From positions 372,001-436,000 of the forward strand of contig VWZL01002012.1 in NCBI GenBank assembly GCA_013396915.1: a stretch of DNA of 64,000 bases, in the 5' to 3' direction. Shown in pieces: positions 24,267-37,050 of the stretch; within the stretch, counting starts at the first letter, position 1; every line of letters starts with the position of its first letter. The notes below the pieces were generated by a model that did no database searches, was not told the DNA's origin, and saw only the letters and a program-made list of their open reading frames with translations. This stretch comes from Stercorarius parasiticus. Taxonomy: Eukaryota > Chordata > Aves > Charadriiformes > Stercorariidae. The translations under genes and the position numbers were made by a program.

Positions 24267-26069
24267 CCCTCTCTGGGAAGATATTCTCAGTTCGCATCTA
24301 ATTGCCACTCATAACCTGATGATGCACACAGGGATGGAAGCTTTACAGGCCACACTCCGGCAGAAATCCTTAAGGAGGACTAGGAAATGGATACCATCAG
24401 GCCAGATTTGGAGGACTGGAAATAATTTACCCATAACTCTTGATTTAATCTATCTGTCTGTTCAAATTCATCTCTCATCTAATCAATCTGAACAAGAGGA
24501 CTGAAATTCTGGAAATAGTGTGTTTATTAGTTTTAAAAAAAAATAAATAATAAAAAAAAGTTCTGGAAATATGTGTTTTAACAAGTTGTTGAGTTAGCAA
24601 TTCTTTCTTACTCTACAGCCCGGCTCTGCCACACATACTGTAACTTTCATCTCTAGCCAGAAAACTTCAAAGTACTTCTGAGGTCAAGGGCAGTGTGGCA
24701 ACATGTATTAAATCAAGAGTTCCCAGATCAGTGTACGTTCTTGGATGTGGACATGGACTGCAATGTACAATGACATTGTAGAAACTAGACGAAGCTAGCC
24801 ACTTGGAGAGATTAATGATTTGGGGCTGTACCAGCCTGCAGAGCTGAGAGGGTTGAGGGTTGGGGTTGTTTTCTTTTTTGTTTTAACTACTGTGATTTAA
24901 AGGGCAGAAGGCACATACGTGACTTCAGTATATTGTTCTGTAGCTTGCTTTATTAGATTGGTGAAATTCATGTAATGCTGCTGCACAACCCAAACTGGTA
25001 AGCAAAATCCTCTGAAAAGCAGAGCAGGAAAACAGTCCTTTTCCAAATGTAGCTTGATCAGAAACATAATGAAAACCTGCTTTATAAGGTGAAACAGTCA
25101 TTTGTAATAATAGTAGCCTTGCAGTGATGATCTGAATTGGTTGGATTTGCTCCCACTTCTAGTTTTAGTTCTGTTTGGTATAATCTCATTTTCCATTCAT
25201 AACCAGCATGTTCTTTCTGTCCTGAGCACAAAATGCAGGCTAGTCCTTGCCTGATATATATGTGCTCAGAGCAGTGTAACACGGGGGCTCTTAGCTTTAT
25301 TAGGCAGCAATAAGAGTTGTCACTTTTCCTCCAAGAAGGCAGGAAAGAAGCATAATGAAAAATTTACCTATCTTGCTACAGAAACAAAAACAAAGCCTTA
25401 CAGTAACTGGCAAGAGTTGACACAGTATCAACTAATGTGACAAACTAATATTGTGAAATTGTCGTCTTTAACCTTGGAATTACCAAAACTCATAGCGATA
25501 AGAAAGAGTTTTCGCAAAACCAGAGCTGCCCCTGAATCCACAAAATAATATGCACATAAAGCCTGCTTTCATCCCTTGAAAATACAAGCACTTAAGTAAG
25601 GTTTTAAATAAGATTTTCATTACTGTAGACTCCCTCTAGGGTTGGTAGAGATAAACAGAGGGAGGGCAGCTTGGCTTTTGGGTGCATTGAATCGTTCTTT
25701 GGCATTGTCTGTCTGATTTAGGTACTTCAGTGAAGTGCATACAGTTAAGCGTGGTGGGTTTAGCTAAAAAAGTTCACGACCGTATGTGCGGAATATGTGG
25801 AATACCTGACTGTCTGCTTTGAGTGTGCAACTGCAGGCTTTTAATTTTTTCTGCAAAAAAATTGCAGCAAGGATAGGGAAGAAAAATCTTCACAATATTT
25901 ATGTGAATTTGCGTGCATTATGTTCCCAGTCTTCCTGCAGATGTGATAAGGTGGTATATCCGTATGCTATACATATTTAATATTTGCTTTGAAAAGGTCT
26001 CTTTAAATCCCACTTCCAAATTCTCTTAGATATTTTGATTCTCAGGGTGAGCTTAGTTAACTAAAGAGA
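24267..26069. other. Non-coding, no gene recognised
   Basis: Non-coding sequence with an A/T-rich simple stretch at about 24533-24560. No protein-like frame, RNA gene or recognisable transposon. Confidence 0.6.
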
Positions 26070-26640
26070 GAATAATAAAATTAATTCACGGGACCGGTAA
26101 CTTGGCTGCAGTTTCAAATATCCACTCTAATTGCCCCAGACTGCCAGGTAACTAAGTTGGAATGTTGATTTCTCAGAAAACCTCTTTCCAAATGAATCAC
26201 CCTCTTTGCTTCAGGCAGAACTTCGCTGTTCTTCAAGTTTCCCATGCACCTCTTGGCCGCTCCTAATTTGGTATGGGTGCCAATCCGTCATAATTAGAGC
26301 GGGAATACGAAAAAACAATTCAAGTGAGCTTAAATAATATTTCTGAACTTCAGCTAAAGCATGGTTTAGATTTTCAGCCCCGATTCAGGTAGTTTCTATT
26401 TTTGCCAAACAAATTACCTCATTGCTGAATAAAATGGCTATCTTGCCTCGTCAGCATTGCTCTGTGAAAAAAAGAAATTAATCAGATTTCCTGCTGTTCC
26501 ATTAGCTATTTTTTTTGTTCCATTTAATATTTCAGCTGCCTCCAGAATGATTTTTCTAATACCAAAAGGGCTTAGTCAATTTTCAGGACTAACTACTTGC
26601 AAAATGTCACTTTAATAAAGGAGGTTTATTGCTGGAACTT
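26070..26640. promoter_or_regulatory. Candidate conserved non-coding block
   Basis: Non-repetitive, AT-rich block with TAATTA at 26291-26296, several AATTAAT/TTAATTC and CTAATTG/CTAATTT cores, and isolated CpGs kept in otherwise CpG-poor sequence (ACGGGACCGG near 26088, GGCCGC near 26257, ATCCGTCA and GAGCGGGAATACGA at 26283-26310). The complex texture without long open frames resembles vertebrate conserved non-coding elements. Cross-species conservation was not tested. Confidence 0.3.
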
Positions 26641-29600
26641 GGCACAAAAAGAAAAGCTGAAGCAATGTAAAAATGTATTTTGATGAACTTTAAAAAAAAA
26701 AAAGGAAGGGGGACAGTCCTGGTTGTTTCTGAATGCCCTTGATTTCTGTAAAAACTGAGTCAAAATGCTACTCAGCATTTTTGGTGTTTGGATTTTTCAT
26801 GTATAGAAATCAGGAGAAACATCAGGATACCTGAAATGATGGACCTGGCAGTCAGTCCTCATCCAGCCCATCAAAACAGTCTGGTCTCCAGAGCAGATTC
26901 AAATCCCAGTGCGATAAAAGGCCAGGACCACCACTGTCAGCAGAGGCATCTTTGGTTGGCATCTTTACAGTGTTATCCAGCTCTGCTTTAAACTTACATG
27001 GTTTAAATTTAGCCGTTGATGCAAGGTTTGGATATAAAGTTTGCCACAGAGTTTCCTCCCGTGCTTTGTGTTGGTAGATAGGGAGAGAGCAACGGTTGTT
27101 GTTCAATCAGTTTATTTGCAGGGATGAAAAAATGCAGTTTCAAAAGAACTAAAACTATTCATACAAAAAATTTCTGAAAAAGACAAAGTCTTTTAAATTT
27201 CTTATTCTGAAATAAAGTTTCAAGTCCAAAATACATCTAAATTAAGCATATTAAAAAGGCAAAAATACAATCAAAACAAGAAAATCCCTCGAAAATCAGA
27301 CATGGAGAGAAATGCTGATGTTCTGATTAGTCCTTTCAACTGATGTTTTGTAATTCTACGGAGAACGCCCATTTTGTTCTGGGTTGACTCCAAAAGAGAT
27401 TTCTTTTCATCTGTTTGTGGACTATGGCACTCAGGTACCCATCTGGCCTGTGTCGGCCACTGGTGCCCTGCTAGAGCGCTGCGTCAGGTGGGATGGTGTC
27501 GATGCCAAGCCAAAGGACAGGCAGCTCCTTCTTAGAGCTTTTTCCCTCTTTGCTTTTCCCTGCCTGTAACAAACCTGCTTGTGTAAGGTGAACGCTTAAC
27601 TTTTCCAAACAGCCTTGTCTCGGTCTTCTTTGAAACTGCTAAATGAAGGAAACGAGGATGGAGAATTCAGTTTTGCGTGCGCGGTGGTTTGGTGTGAAAA
27701 AGTCTCTCACCTGCCATTCAGCAGAAATAGTCACCAGCTGCTCCCAGGATAACATTACAGTGTCAATGGGAGGTCTTTAGCATGAGGGAGAGAAAAAGGT
27801 CTTTGCCAAGATGTTAAGAAATGGAGTACAGTGAAACTGGAAACTTCCCTTGATAGTGAGCACATTATCTAAGCATCTTATTACAAATTACTGAGAGCCC
27901 TTTTAGCAATTTTTTTTGTGTCTTAAGGGGATTTAACTAATTAGGCACAAAGTCTTATGCTTGGGATTTATTCAATCATATTTTTTCACTTAAGGTATGG
28001 CAAGTCATCTGTTTTTTTCATGTTCTGGTGGTCATTTGTGGACAAGGCAGATTTAGCTGGGAGGAACTCAGCTGCAGTTACTAATGTTCAGCAGTGCTGA
28101 CAACGCATGCTTGCTGTGCACAAACTCCCGTCGGAGTGAGCTGAAGACCTGCATTCTTGCTAGTGTGCAGTTCTGGCCTCGCTGCTCGGATTGACATTGT
28201 CACATAGCATCGGTGTAGCTATAGGACCAGATTTTGAGCATACAAAGGTGGCAAGATTGGGTTACCAATGCTGATGTTGTTCCCCTCATTTGGAGAACAG
28301 GAGCCCCTCACCTGCCTGATGGTGTGCAGACTTGGTAGTCCTGAAATGCTCCAGCTTGCAGTGGAGAAGAAGTAACAACTCAAGGACCTTGATAGGCAAC
28401 AGGGAGATGCCTTTACAAAACAGTCTGAAATAGCTCAGTTAAGGATCTTCCCTCTGCCTGGTGCTTAGGTACTCAAAGTAGGCAGTGTGGGTAGCTTCGT
28501 TTGGAGTTGGATTGATACGCCTTTGTAGAACACACATCACCTCTCTTACTAGTGCTAAAACACATGCATAGAGACAATGACTAGCCTTGGACCTTCTGCA
28601 CAGAGTCCGCAAGTGTCCTTAGACCATGTACTGACCTGTGAAAGGTCACTAAGAATAGGAGACCTATTGTCCATGGATTTTAATTACAAATTTTAAATGT
28701 ATAGAGCCCTGTGGATAGACTGAAAACCACTTTTAATCTGACAGTTCCTGCTGTTTTCATTGAGACCTTGGTGATCTCACAAGAATTTCCACAGTAACCA
28801 GTAGTAAGGTCACTGAGATCTTTGTATTTAAAGTAGGATTGTATAGCAGGAGAGTGCAAAGGATATACTAGAGAGTACCGTGTGTCTTCAGCCTCTTGGA
28901 CCTGCAGTGGGGTGGGAGAAGCAGCTTTGCAGACTCGTATCCAAAATCACAAAGATGAATCCATCCTTGCTCACGTATCTGTCTGTAAAAATCAACACTG
29001 TGTTCTGGGTTGCAGAAATGCAGGAATATATTTGATGTATGAAATTGTTTCTCATTAGAATTTGTTAACATCAGGTGTTACCTAGCTTATAAAGGCTTTT
29101 TGAGAAGCATTTGTTCCTAGAGTCAAAAATGCGTTCCTATACTTCCATTTCAGGGTTAGCTAATTCAGTAGTTTAAAATAATTTTAAAAACTACTAATGG
29201 TCAAATCCTCAAGTTATTCTAGGCTTAAGTGAGGTGAAATTTGCAGTTGTTTTTTGATGAGGTATGGACTCCTCCATTACATAGGGATCATTGAAAGTCT
29301 TCCACTGTTTTCCTGCCCAGTGGTTAACTCAAAAATCCAACTGTGTTCATCCAAGCATCGTCTCACGTCCATACAGCAAAACTTCATCCTCTCACCTGTC
29401 GAACTCGGCAGCATTGGGTGCTACACATAGGTTTCCACAGAGCTTCACTTCATCTAAGGTAGAGGAGGACATTGGTGACGCATTCATTTAACCCAGTTTT
29501 GGTTAATTTAATTCGGAAAACCAAGCTGCAAAAGTACTGAAATCTCACTGCTCTTGACTTTTACTAAACATGTTGCATGATAACTCAAACAACCAGAATC

Positions 29601-30299
29601 ATCTGGCACCAACTATGTTTGACTTACTGTCGTCCTAAAAGGTGTATAGGAAAAAAATCAATATCTGTTTTGTTTCACAGTAGAAGATCTCAGCATTTTG
29701 CAGCCTAACATATATTTTAGTGGTTTCATTGCACCACTAAAGGTCAAGTACCGTATCTGTGCCTGTGATTTCCTCTACTGCTTTAAAGCACATCCAGGGA
29801 CTGTAACTCTTTAAGCTCTTTGAGGGCACAGTCCTGTTATACTGAAACAAGCGGGGGTATTTTTTTGGTGGCCAAAAATGAAATGTAAAAAAAATAATTT
29901 GTGCATTGTTTCTGGAGCTTTGCTTCAACTTTTTCTCATTCTCAAATGTAATGTTTAGTGGTGATTCTATAAACTACGTGCTTAATTTTAAGCTCATGGC
30001 TCAGCCCATACTACAGTTTACAGGGCCAGGGACTTGGATAGGTTCGGATCTCAATCTGAATGGTAGCAGATTGTCTTTGTATTAGATGTTTCTTGATTAT
30101 AAAAGTTATGGTGCTTTTTAAGGAATTTCAGATCTTGCATATTTTCTTAGTGTTGTTTCCTGACTCAATTTATATTCCGTTGTGTAAGTCATATTGTAGC
30201 TCTGGTTTGTAGTATTTGCATTTTCCACTTGTATTTGTCTGTTACCTGATATGTTGTATTTTCATATTAGGAACTTACCTGGTGAAATATTTGACATCA
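26641..30299. other. Non-coding, no gene recognised
   Basis: No gene supported. A GATTCAAATCCC phrase at 26896 resembles a tRNA B-box but no cloverleaf surrounds it. Open frames are short, and I recognise no transposon. Confidence 0.6.
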
Positions 30300-30830
30300 C
30301 AATATCCCATACAGCTAATTCCAGACAAATTTATAAAAATCAGATAAACCCCACACTTGTTTACTAACCACTTTTGCGTTTTATTGACATTTCTGGTTCT
30401 GCCTGCTTTCATTCTTTATTTGCTGTGATGAAGGTTTTATGCTCCCTGATTTATTTGGTGTAGAGTACCATTATATATACGAAAGGTACAGTATAAATCA
30501 ATCAATAATAATAATAATAAATAAAGCAAAGTTAACATTCCACTTTATGATTTTCTAAGCATCAAAACGCAAAGTCTCTGTTGACTGTCAGACATTAAAT
30601 AAAGCACTACACAAACATACCATCACACACCTCTTGTTACTGACTTGATGCAATTAAACTCCAGGCTTAAGGGTGGCCTCGCAAGAGTTTATGGCATGTC
30701 TTTTGTTGTCCTATCTTTTACTTTTAAACTGCATCTTGTAAATCAATTTCTATTATAATTCTCATAAAAGGGTATTTCATTCAATAAAGTTTATGCTATG
30801 GCAGGATCAGATAACAGTAGCCAGTTCCCC
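30300..30830. other. AT-rich block with short AAT microsatellite; possible regulatory DNA
   Basis: Very AT-rich sequence with almost no CpG. It contains an (AAT)5 tract at 30504-30518 flanked by ATCAATCAAT, several GATTTAT and CAATTAAAC cores, and AATAAAG motifs. It could be a conserved non-coding element or simply AT-rich DNA. I cannot decide from sequence alone. Confidence 0.3.
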
Positions 30831-32730
30831 TTAGCTTGTTTGTCTGAGCCGTGTAGGACATGCGTATCTCATAAATTGCTCTCCCTGGTTGATGATGCGT
30901 CTATGGCTGCTTGCAGGAAACCGTACTTTTTGTTAAGTTGAGAAGCCTGTAATTCTTAAAGTGATCCCTGAACCTTATTTAATGCTGCAAAACACTACAG
31001 GAAAAGGGGGTTGAACTTTAATGTCTGCAAGGGGGAAAGTAATAACTTTCCCCATCTCTTCTGTAAGTGGCTTGGGCTATGTGATGAATGCAGAACCTTC
31101 ACTCACAAGGTTTTCCTGATATTATACACTTGTAGCAAATAAGGTTAGAACCTTTAAAATATAGCATTTAGTAATGTACTGGAAATAGCTGCTTCTCGAT
31201 TCCTTTAAAGGTCACTGCATTTGCTTTTCAGTCGTAATTTTAGTTCAGGCCTCTACAGAGTAGAACTGAGAGCACGCTTGGCAATGTTCTCTCAATTTCC
31301 CCAAGACTGAAAATAAAATGGCATGGGACGTTCATATATAGTGAACAAGTGTGTATTGTGTGTGTGTGTGTATGTACATCTACAGAAAAATGTTCAAGTT
31401 TGGGAGTAGGTTACTAGACCAAATAATGAGGCATAGACACAAAACACAGAGAAATAATCAGTTTACTATCTACTGTTTCCCTCAAATCTTTCTTAGCATG
31501 ACCTCACTCCCTTCCACCACCCAGAGCTTGCAGATCTCCAGCCTCCCCAGCCAAAGAACAGGCCTGTTACTGCCCTTGTAATCACGTTTTGCTTAATAAT
31601 ATGAAAAAAAGAGATGTGCATTTCTTTAGTGATTTGGTTAGGGCATCTAAAATGTGGAAAAACATTGAAGAGTAATGAGTGGCTGTAAGATGTATTTTTC
31701 CTCTCACACTTAGGAAATACTCTATGGCTAGGAGGGCAGTGTGTTTCATAGTTCGCCTGAATTTGCCAATAATGCAAAGAATTTATTAAGAATTGAAGTT
31801 TACCCAGTAAGGACAGGTGTGGAATATTTGGGTAAGGTATTACATGTTAGAGTAGGGTTAGAAGATGGATGTTGAGAGCATCTGTGGGGGTTAGATGGGC
31901 TGGCGGAAGTACGGTTTCACCTGAAGTGATGCAGATGAGAAACAGCGAAGATGGCGTTGGCGCAGGAAGGCTTGTGATTTTTTTGGGGTTTTTTTTTTTG
32001 GCTGTGGAAAAGTCACATAGGCTCATATCCAATGAATACTAAGGCTCCAGACTTCTACTTTCAGTGCACAGATTAGGAGGCATAGTAGCTGTCTGGAAAG
32101 GGGCCACGATGCTAGAGGTTGTTGTTTCAATACCTAAGCTGAACAGATTCCTCCGAGCAGATGCCGTGACCCTGAGTTCACGTGCCTTTGCTCTCGGCAT
32201 GGGGAATGGTTGGCAGCTGAGAAGAGGAGGCAATTTTTTTTTTTTTCTGAAATAGGTCCTGAGCCATAATATTTTTTACACATGAACTTATATTTTAAGG
32301 CTCACCCTAGGCTTATAAAACAAATGCTTTTTTTAAAGCGCATAAATCAAGTTGGATGCCAGCTGGATTTTCCCAGGAGAATATTCATATTCAGTGACTG
32401 AAAGGATTTATTCTCTGTTTACATTTATGAGACTTGGCAACAGTTAATGGAAGTAGAGCAGTCAGCTATCTTCCTTTATAGCAGGTAACCATATCTCTTT
32501 GGCTGATCAAGATTTACAAACATCTTCCCAGTTGATTTATTCAAGTTAACATTACTACTGGTCTATTTTGAAACTCAGAAGAATGATGCCAATTTTCATT
32601 TTTGTAAATGAAGGGGGAGAATTGCTTTTGTCAGCTACCAGCTAATAACTTTCCAAATAGTATGTTTGGGGGGTTTCACTGGGCCATTTGGAAGGTTTTT
32701 GGCCTGTTTTCTGTTAGCTAAAGGACTCGG
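30831..32730. other. Non-coding, no gene recognised; TG microsatellite
   Basis: No gene. Simple repeats are (TG)7 at 31357-31370, a T-rich stretch around 31978-32000 and T13 at 32234-32246. Frames on both strands at 31.4-31.8 kb and 32.0-32.25 kb overlap and look like chance. Confidence 0.6.
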
Positions 32731-32826
32731 AGCTGCATTTTCTAAAGTGACCACTGAGAATACCTGATTGTTTAGATGTCCAGATAAGACATCTGGTTTT
32801 CAGCTCTCAGGTGCTCAGTATGTGGA
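32731..32826. repeat. Decayed palindrome-like sauropsid repeat (relic 4)
   Basis: It shows GCATTTTCTAAAGTGACC, then GATTGTTTAGATGTCC, GGTTTTCAGCTCTCAGGTGCTCAG. These are degraded forms of the TTTTCAAAAGTG, TTTAGGTGCC and TTTCAGAGGTGCTGAGCA phrases that also define relic 1. Boundaries are approximate and the family name is unknown to me. Confidence 0.45.
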
Positions 32827-33369
32827 AATCTACCCTCTTTGGGATGTCTCTGCTTGAGCTCCAAATTGAAATAGTCTGATTATTGGTTATCCTTTCTACC
32901 AAATCATTTCTCTCCTCTGATACTGTCTTTGCTCTGAGAGCATCTGTGCTTGAAAACCATGCTGGACGCCCTTCAACAGGATGCTTACTGTAGCTGAGGT
33001 CTCGGATGCGATCCTTTAGCTAATGTGGATGGTAAGAGACTGGATCAAGCTGCATGTTTCAAACCCACTTGATCCTAGCAATGTGGCAGATGATGTGTCT
33101 GCATGAGCTGATGAGCAAACCATACATGAATGTGGTGGAGAGGAAGTCTCATTCTGAAAGTTGTGGCTTTAGATCAGTGTCGGATCCTCAAAGATTTTGT
33201 GGAATGACATGCACTCTCATTTATGTGGAAACATGTTTTTATGGACCAGCTGCAGAGTATTGAAGGAGGTCTTGTAGACCACAAGTGGTCCAGGACCACA
33301 CTGGAAGAGATCATGGATTAAGTCCATTGTGCTCGCCTGACTGGTTTACTCTTTGGATCTCTGTTTTGG

Positions 33370-34900
33370 TTTATGTGCTCTGCATTCAAACCTAAATTAT
33401 GAATATACCTGATTAATTACCTCAGTGCATTTGCTGGGAGAGGCATTTCACAAATATGCTAAAGCTTTAAAAAGGCCCTAAACCATCGATCCTGTCCTTC
33501 TAAAAAGCACTCTGTGCCACAGCCGGAGCACGAGCCACTTTGGAGATTGAAATACCATCATATACTCTCCTTTGCATCTATAAAGGCCTTGGAACCTGAA
33601 GACAAATGTCTTTGCCAGCTTCTCGAGTGGAGGAGCTAACCCTGCTTACCATCCCTCACTGCGCAGAGTGCTGCCGGCCTCCCAGCACAGAGGGGCCGTA
33701 GAATATATTATTCCATTAACACTTGTCTGAGTTCTGTTCTCTGCATATTAAAGCAACTGAGGAGATCAATTATTTTCAGCTGGGGATACTAGGCCTTATT
33801 ATGTCTTTTTTTAATGTTTATCCAGAGCGCTATGAACTTTCGTTCTCCAAAGGTAGCAATCAACAAAGATAAATTGAGTGGCAGAAAGCAGCTACTTAAC
33901 TAACCGCTCTCTCTATGCAGCGCAGGGGTCTGAATTCAGCAGAGGTGAGGCTGTAAAATGAAAGCTAAAGGAAGGGCTGGGAGGCAAAAACCAGCCAGTT
34001 GAGATCACAGAGAAAGAGACGTTAATGGCAAAGATCACACGCAACAAAACCAAACAAAATGAAGCAGCTAAAGACAGTGATTATATAGATCTGAGCAGAC
34101 TGTTGACTATGTGGAATTGCAATTATCTCTCAGGCTCCTGGGACCTTGCTCAGGGAATCATTACTACAAAACTAAGAAGATTGTTCTCAGGTGCAGAACA
34201 TATTGATTTTGCTGTTCTCCAGCATCCTGCAAAGCAACTGACCATGTCATTTAAGCGTTCGTTAACCAAACACATCAATAAACATAAAACTTTCAAAAAA
34301 GTAAAAATCACCTCATAAATAATTATAAAGGACTGAATTATTACCTAGGAGCAAGTGTAATTGATGTCATTATAAATAAACCACAAAATATATCCTGTCC
34401 CAAGCTTAAAAATGTATGAAGGCATCCATCTACCTTGTTAAAAAATGATAGTTTATCTTGCCAGGAGGACAGCTTTCATAGCTGCCTGATTGGAAGAGGT
34501 GTGTGCAGAGAAGAGATGGCATTGTAAATATTTTTTATTTGCTTTATTTTTCCCCTTTTTTTTTTTATTTTTATGTGAATTCAAAGCTTATAAAGAGAGA
34601 GGGACAGATAACATTCGTTACAGCCAAGCTGCGGGGAGGGCAAGAAGAGTTTGTCTGTGCGGTTCACATCAGCCCTGACCTGCATTGCTCCAACTATTGT
34701 AATCCTTGACCTTTGAAGAGCAGCTGTCAGTAACAACAGGCTTTCTTCTCCCCTAGTTTTTTTTTCCTCTGACCCAAGGACTGCCAGGGACAAGCAAATT
34801 CATTTTGAATGTGTGATGTGAGGTAATCAGTAATGGCAAAGCACTCACATCCTCTGTTCTCCAATATTGCCTATTCACCCATAACTGCAATTAACACTAG
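33370..34900. promoter_or_regulatory. Long candidate conserved non-coding block
   Basis: About 1.5 kb of complex, non-repetitive DNA with TAATTA at 33414-33419, further ATTA cores through the block, AATTGCAATTATC near 34116 and repeated ATTATAAA motifs at 34318-34385. A 97-codon plus-strand frame (34025-34318) is present, but its lysine-rich product resembles no family and reflects the AT-rich composition. A T-rich tract lies at about 34545-34570. I infer a cluster of non-coding regulatory elements; conservation is untested. Confidence 0.3.
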
Positions 34901-36499
34901 CAAGATATTAATGGAGGAGGAAGTGAGACCCTTGGCTCTCTGTTGACTGATGTCCCAACATACTTCTTAATCAGGGGTCCCTTCTTCTCCAAATAGTAAG
35001 ACAGAGACAAACCCACTGGGTAGGTCAAAGGGGTGAAGAATGAAGGCTTTAGATTTGCGTTGACTGGTAAGTGAAAGGGACAGATGAATCCATTTGGTAA
35101 TGGTGGTCTTTTACCGTGTATTATTTCATACATGAAAGAAAACAGTTGAATACTTTCTTTGTGTGTACACTCATTTAAATAAGCACAAATCTGGGGCCGA
35201 CCAACTCCCAGAGAAGTCAGTCAAAGACTGTCACTTGGATGTCAGATAGGGCTCACGTGCTCCTTTGAAGGCGAGCTTTTAATAACCTTGGAAACTTCCA
35301 CAACTTGTCATCCGAAGTGGATGGGGGGCGCTCTCCATCCCCCTTCTCCTGAATCCTGCATGGATCTGTATAGCAGCATGTCCCTCCAGGGCCACTGGAT
35401 TTGGGGGTGCTGTATTTGGATTGTACATAAACTGGAGACGCGACTTCACGTTGTGGGATTTTGTGAAATGTGGTATTTCTTTATCTATCTTTATCTGAGT
35501 AGGCGAATGTATCAGAGAACAGTGTTTTCTGTTTTAAAAGTCTCAGCAAAGAATCTGAAGGAAAACTGATTTTGCTTAAATTTTGTATATGTCCAGTGAT
35601 ACGTTTCTTTTCAGGTCAGATTAGTGCTGGCTTGTGGCTCTACTTGAACCCTTGCGCATCCTGAGAGATTTTGGAGTCAAAAGGGGCTTTTGGTTGTTTT
35701 AACGCCCTGGCCGTTGTTGCTTTGGGTTATTCACGTTTCTCTTCCCTCCTGCATCGCAGCCCCCTGGCTTCTGTGAGGGTCTCTTTTTGCAGCTGTATTT
35801 TCACAGAGAGTCTTGAGACTCCTGTTCACATAATAAAATCTGAGTTTTCTCTGAGAAGATATTCTGATTTTTTTTCACCCTGGATCAGGAGTAAAGCTAT
35901 TGTCAAAACATCAGACTTTCTCACGGGGATTTCAGCAGTCTCTGCTTCCAAAGGCCTTTCATAAATTCAGAGTCCCGTTTTGCTGTCAGTTTGGGGTAAG
36001 CTTAGGAGCGCATGGGCACTGCCTTGGAGAGATGAGAGTATGAAAAAACAGAAATGGAGGCAGGGTGAGTGATTGATACAGAAAGTCCCATGAAAACTTT
36101 CCCCTGATAATTCCATGGGTCTTCGTATAGATCAGTCTGGGCAAAGGGATGTACTCAGAGAGGTCAGGGCAATGTTTGTCATGCAGCTTATTAGTTTTAT
36201 TTCCTTTTCCTACTCAGACTCTGTTTATTCATCTACTTTATTCATATAAGAACTTCTTCAAACATTTTTCAGAGCCTCTGGATTGTTTTGGTTTTGATGA
36301 AATAAATTCAGCAATTATATTTGTGCAGGAGATAATTATTGGCAAAGGAAGAGTGGATGTTGTGAGCAGAGGAGGAAGGAAGAAGGTGGAGGAATGTAGA
36401 AAGGGAATAGGGAAAGAGAAATAAATACAAAATGGACAGAGAGCGAGACTAGGGGAAGTTTGAGCTGTTTATTGGAAAGAGACTCTATTTTCTCTTATG
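34901..36499. other. Non-coding with one old repeat relic
   Basis: No gene. It contains the relic at 35192-35255. A GGGGGGCGCT core at 35323-35332 flanked by GGATGG/CCATCC arms (35319-35324 and 35335-35340) looks partly like a CTCF site, but the match is poor. Frames at 35.29-36.42 kb show no domain. Confidence 0.5.
35192..35255. repeat. Decayed palindrome-like sauropsid repeat (relic 5)
   Basis: TGGGGCCGACCAACTCCCAG is followed by a GAAGTCAGTCAAAGACTGTCACTTGGATGTCAG-like centre. This order corresponds to the old sauropsid repeat pattern with a GGGCC end, a CCCATTGAAGTCAATGG half and a complementary CCATTGACTTCAATGGG half joined by AAAGACT. It is strongly degraded, so boundaries are approximate. 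Confidence 0.4.
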
Positions 36500-37050
36500 A
36501 AAAAAGGAAAATTACAGGTTGGCGTCACTGAGTTTATCCTGCTTATGCACTTCTGCCTTGATGTCTTCCATGTCTGACAGGAGTTACCGAGCTAATGCTG
36601 ACCACTCAGTCTAGTGGCACTTCTGGAGGAGCTACTGAGTTTAAAAAAAGAACCAAAAAACCTAATAATAGCAATAATAATATTAATCCCCTTGGAGATA
36701 AACCAGACCGCTTATCATCCGCTTATCTTAGACACATAAGTTTTTCTCTGGAAGGGCTTTTTCTGTCTGCATAGGCTGTTCTGGGAGTGCAGATTACCAG
36801 CTCGGCTTGCCTTATTTTTAGACAGTTAATTTTTAGTGTCTAGAGTCAAACCTCTTCTAAGTCATATTCTTTTCATAGAGGTCACAACCATGACAAGCTT
36901 TAAGTTTTCACTGTGTGGCACCATATAGCTTAATTAATGGAGCTGGCTGATGCAAGGTCTCAGGGGTCTCACTCCTACTGGATTTGCATTATTGTAACAG
37001 TAATAATTTAAGTGTATTTGCAATCTACAAAAGAGGAGGAGGGGACGGAG
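36500..37050. promoter_or_regulatory. Candidate regulatory block with phased GATA-type sites
   Basis: CCGCTTATC occurs at 36708-36716 and again at 36719-36727, an 11-bp period (one helical turn). Each copy contains CTTATC, the reverse complement of a GATAAG core, and a GGAGATAAACC core lies just upstream. TTAATTAA is at 36930-36937, and a TAATAATAG/AATAATAATATTAAT stretch lies around 36664-36688. Otherwise the block is non-repetitive. Regulatory function is inferred from motifs only. Confidence 0.3.

Noticed and set aside
26896..26907. GATTCAAATCCC, similar to a tRNA B-box
   Set aside because: No A-box at the right distance and no cloverleaf can be drawn.
30041..30050. GGTTCGGATC, similar to a tRNA or SINE B-box
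   Set aside because: No A-box upstream and no tRNA-like stem; also no SINE tail.
34025..34318. Lysine-rich 97-codon frame within the 33.4-34.9 kb block
   Set aside because: Lysine/asparagine bias mirrors the A-rich strand. No domain. Kept only as something to test by substitution pattern.
35319..35340. CTCF-like GGGGGGCGCT core with GGATGG/CCATCC arms
   Set aside because: Only the G-rich core agrees; the CCA half is missing. The same holds for 10231-10246.
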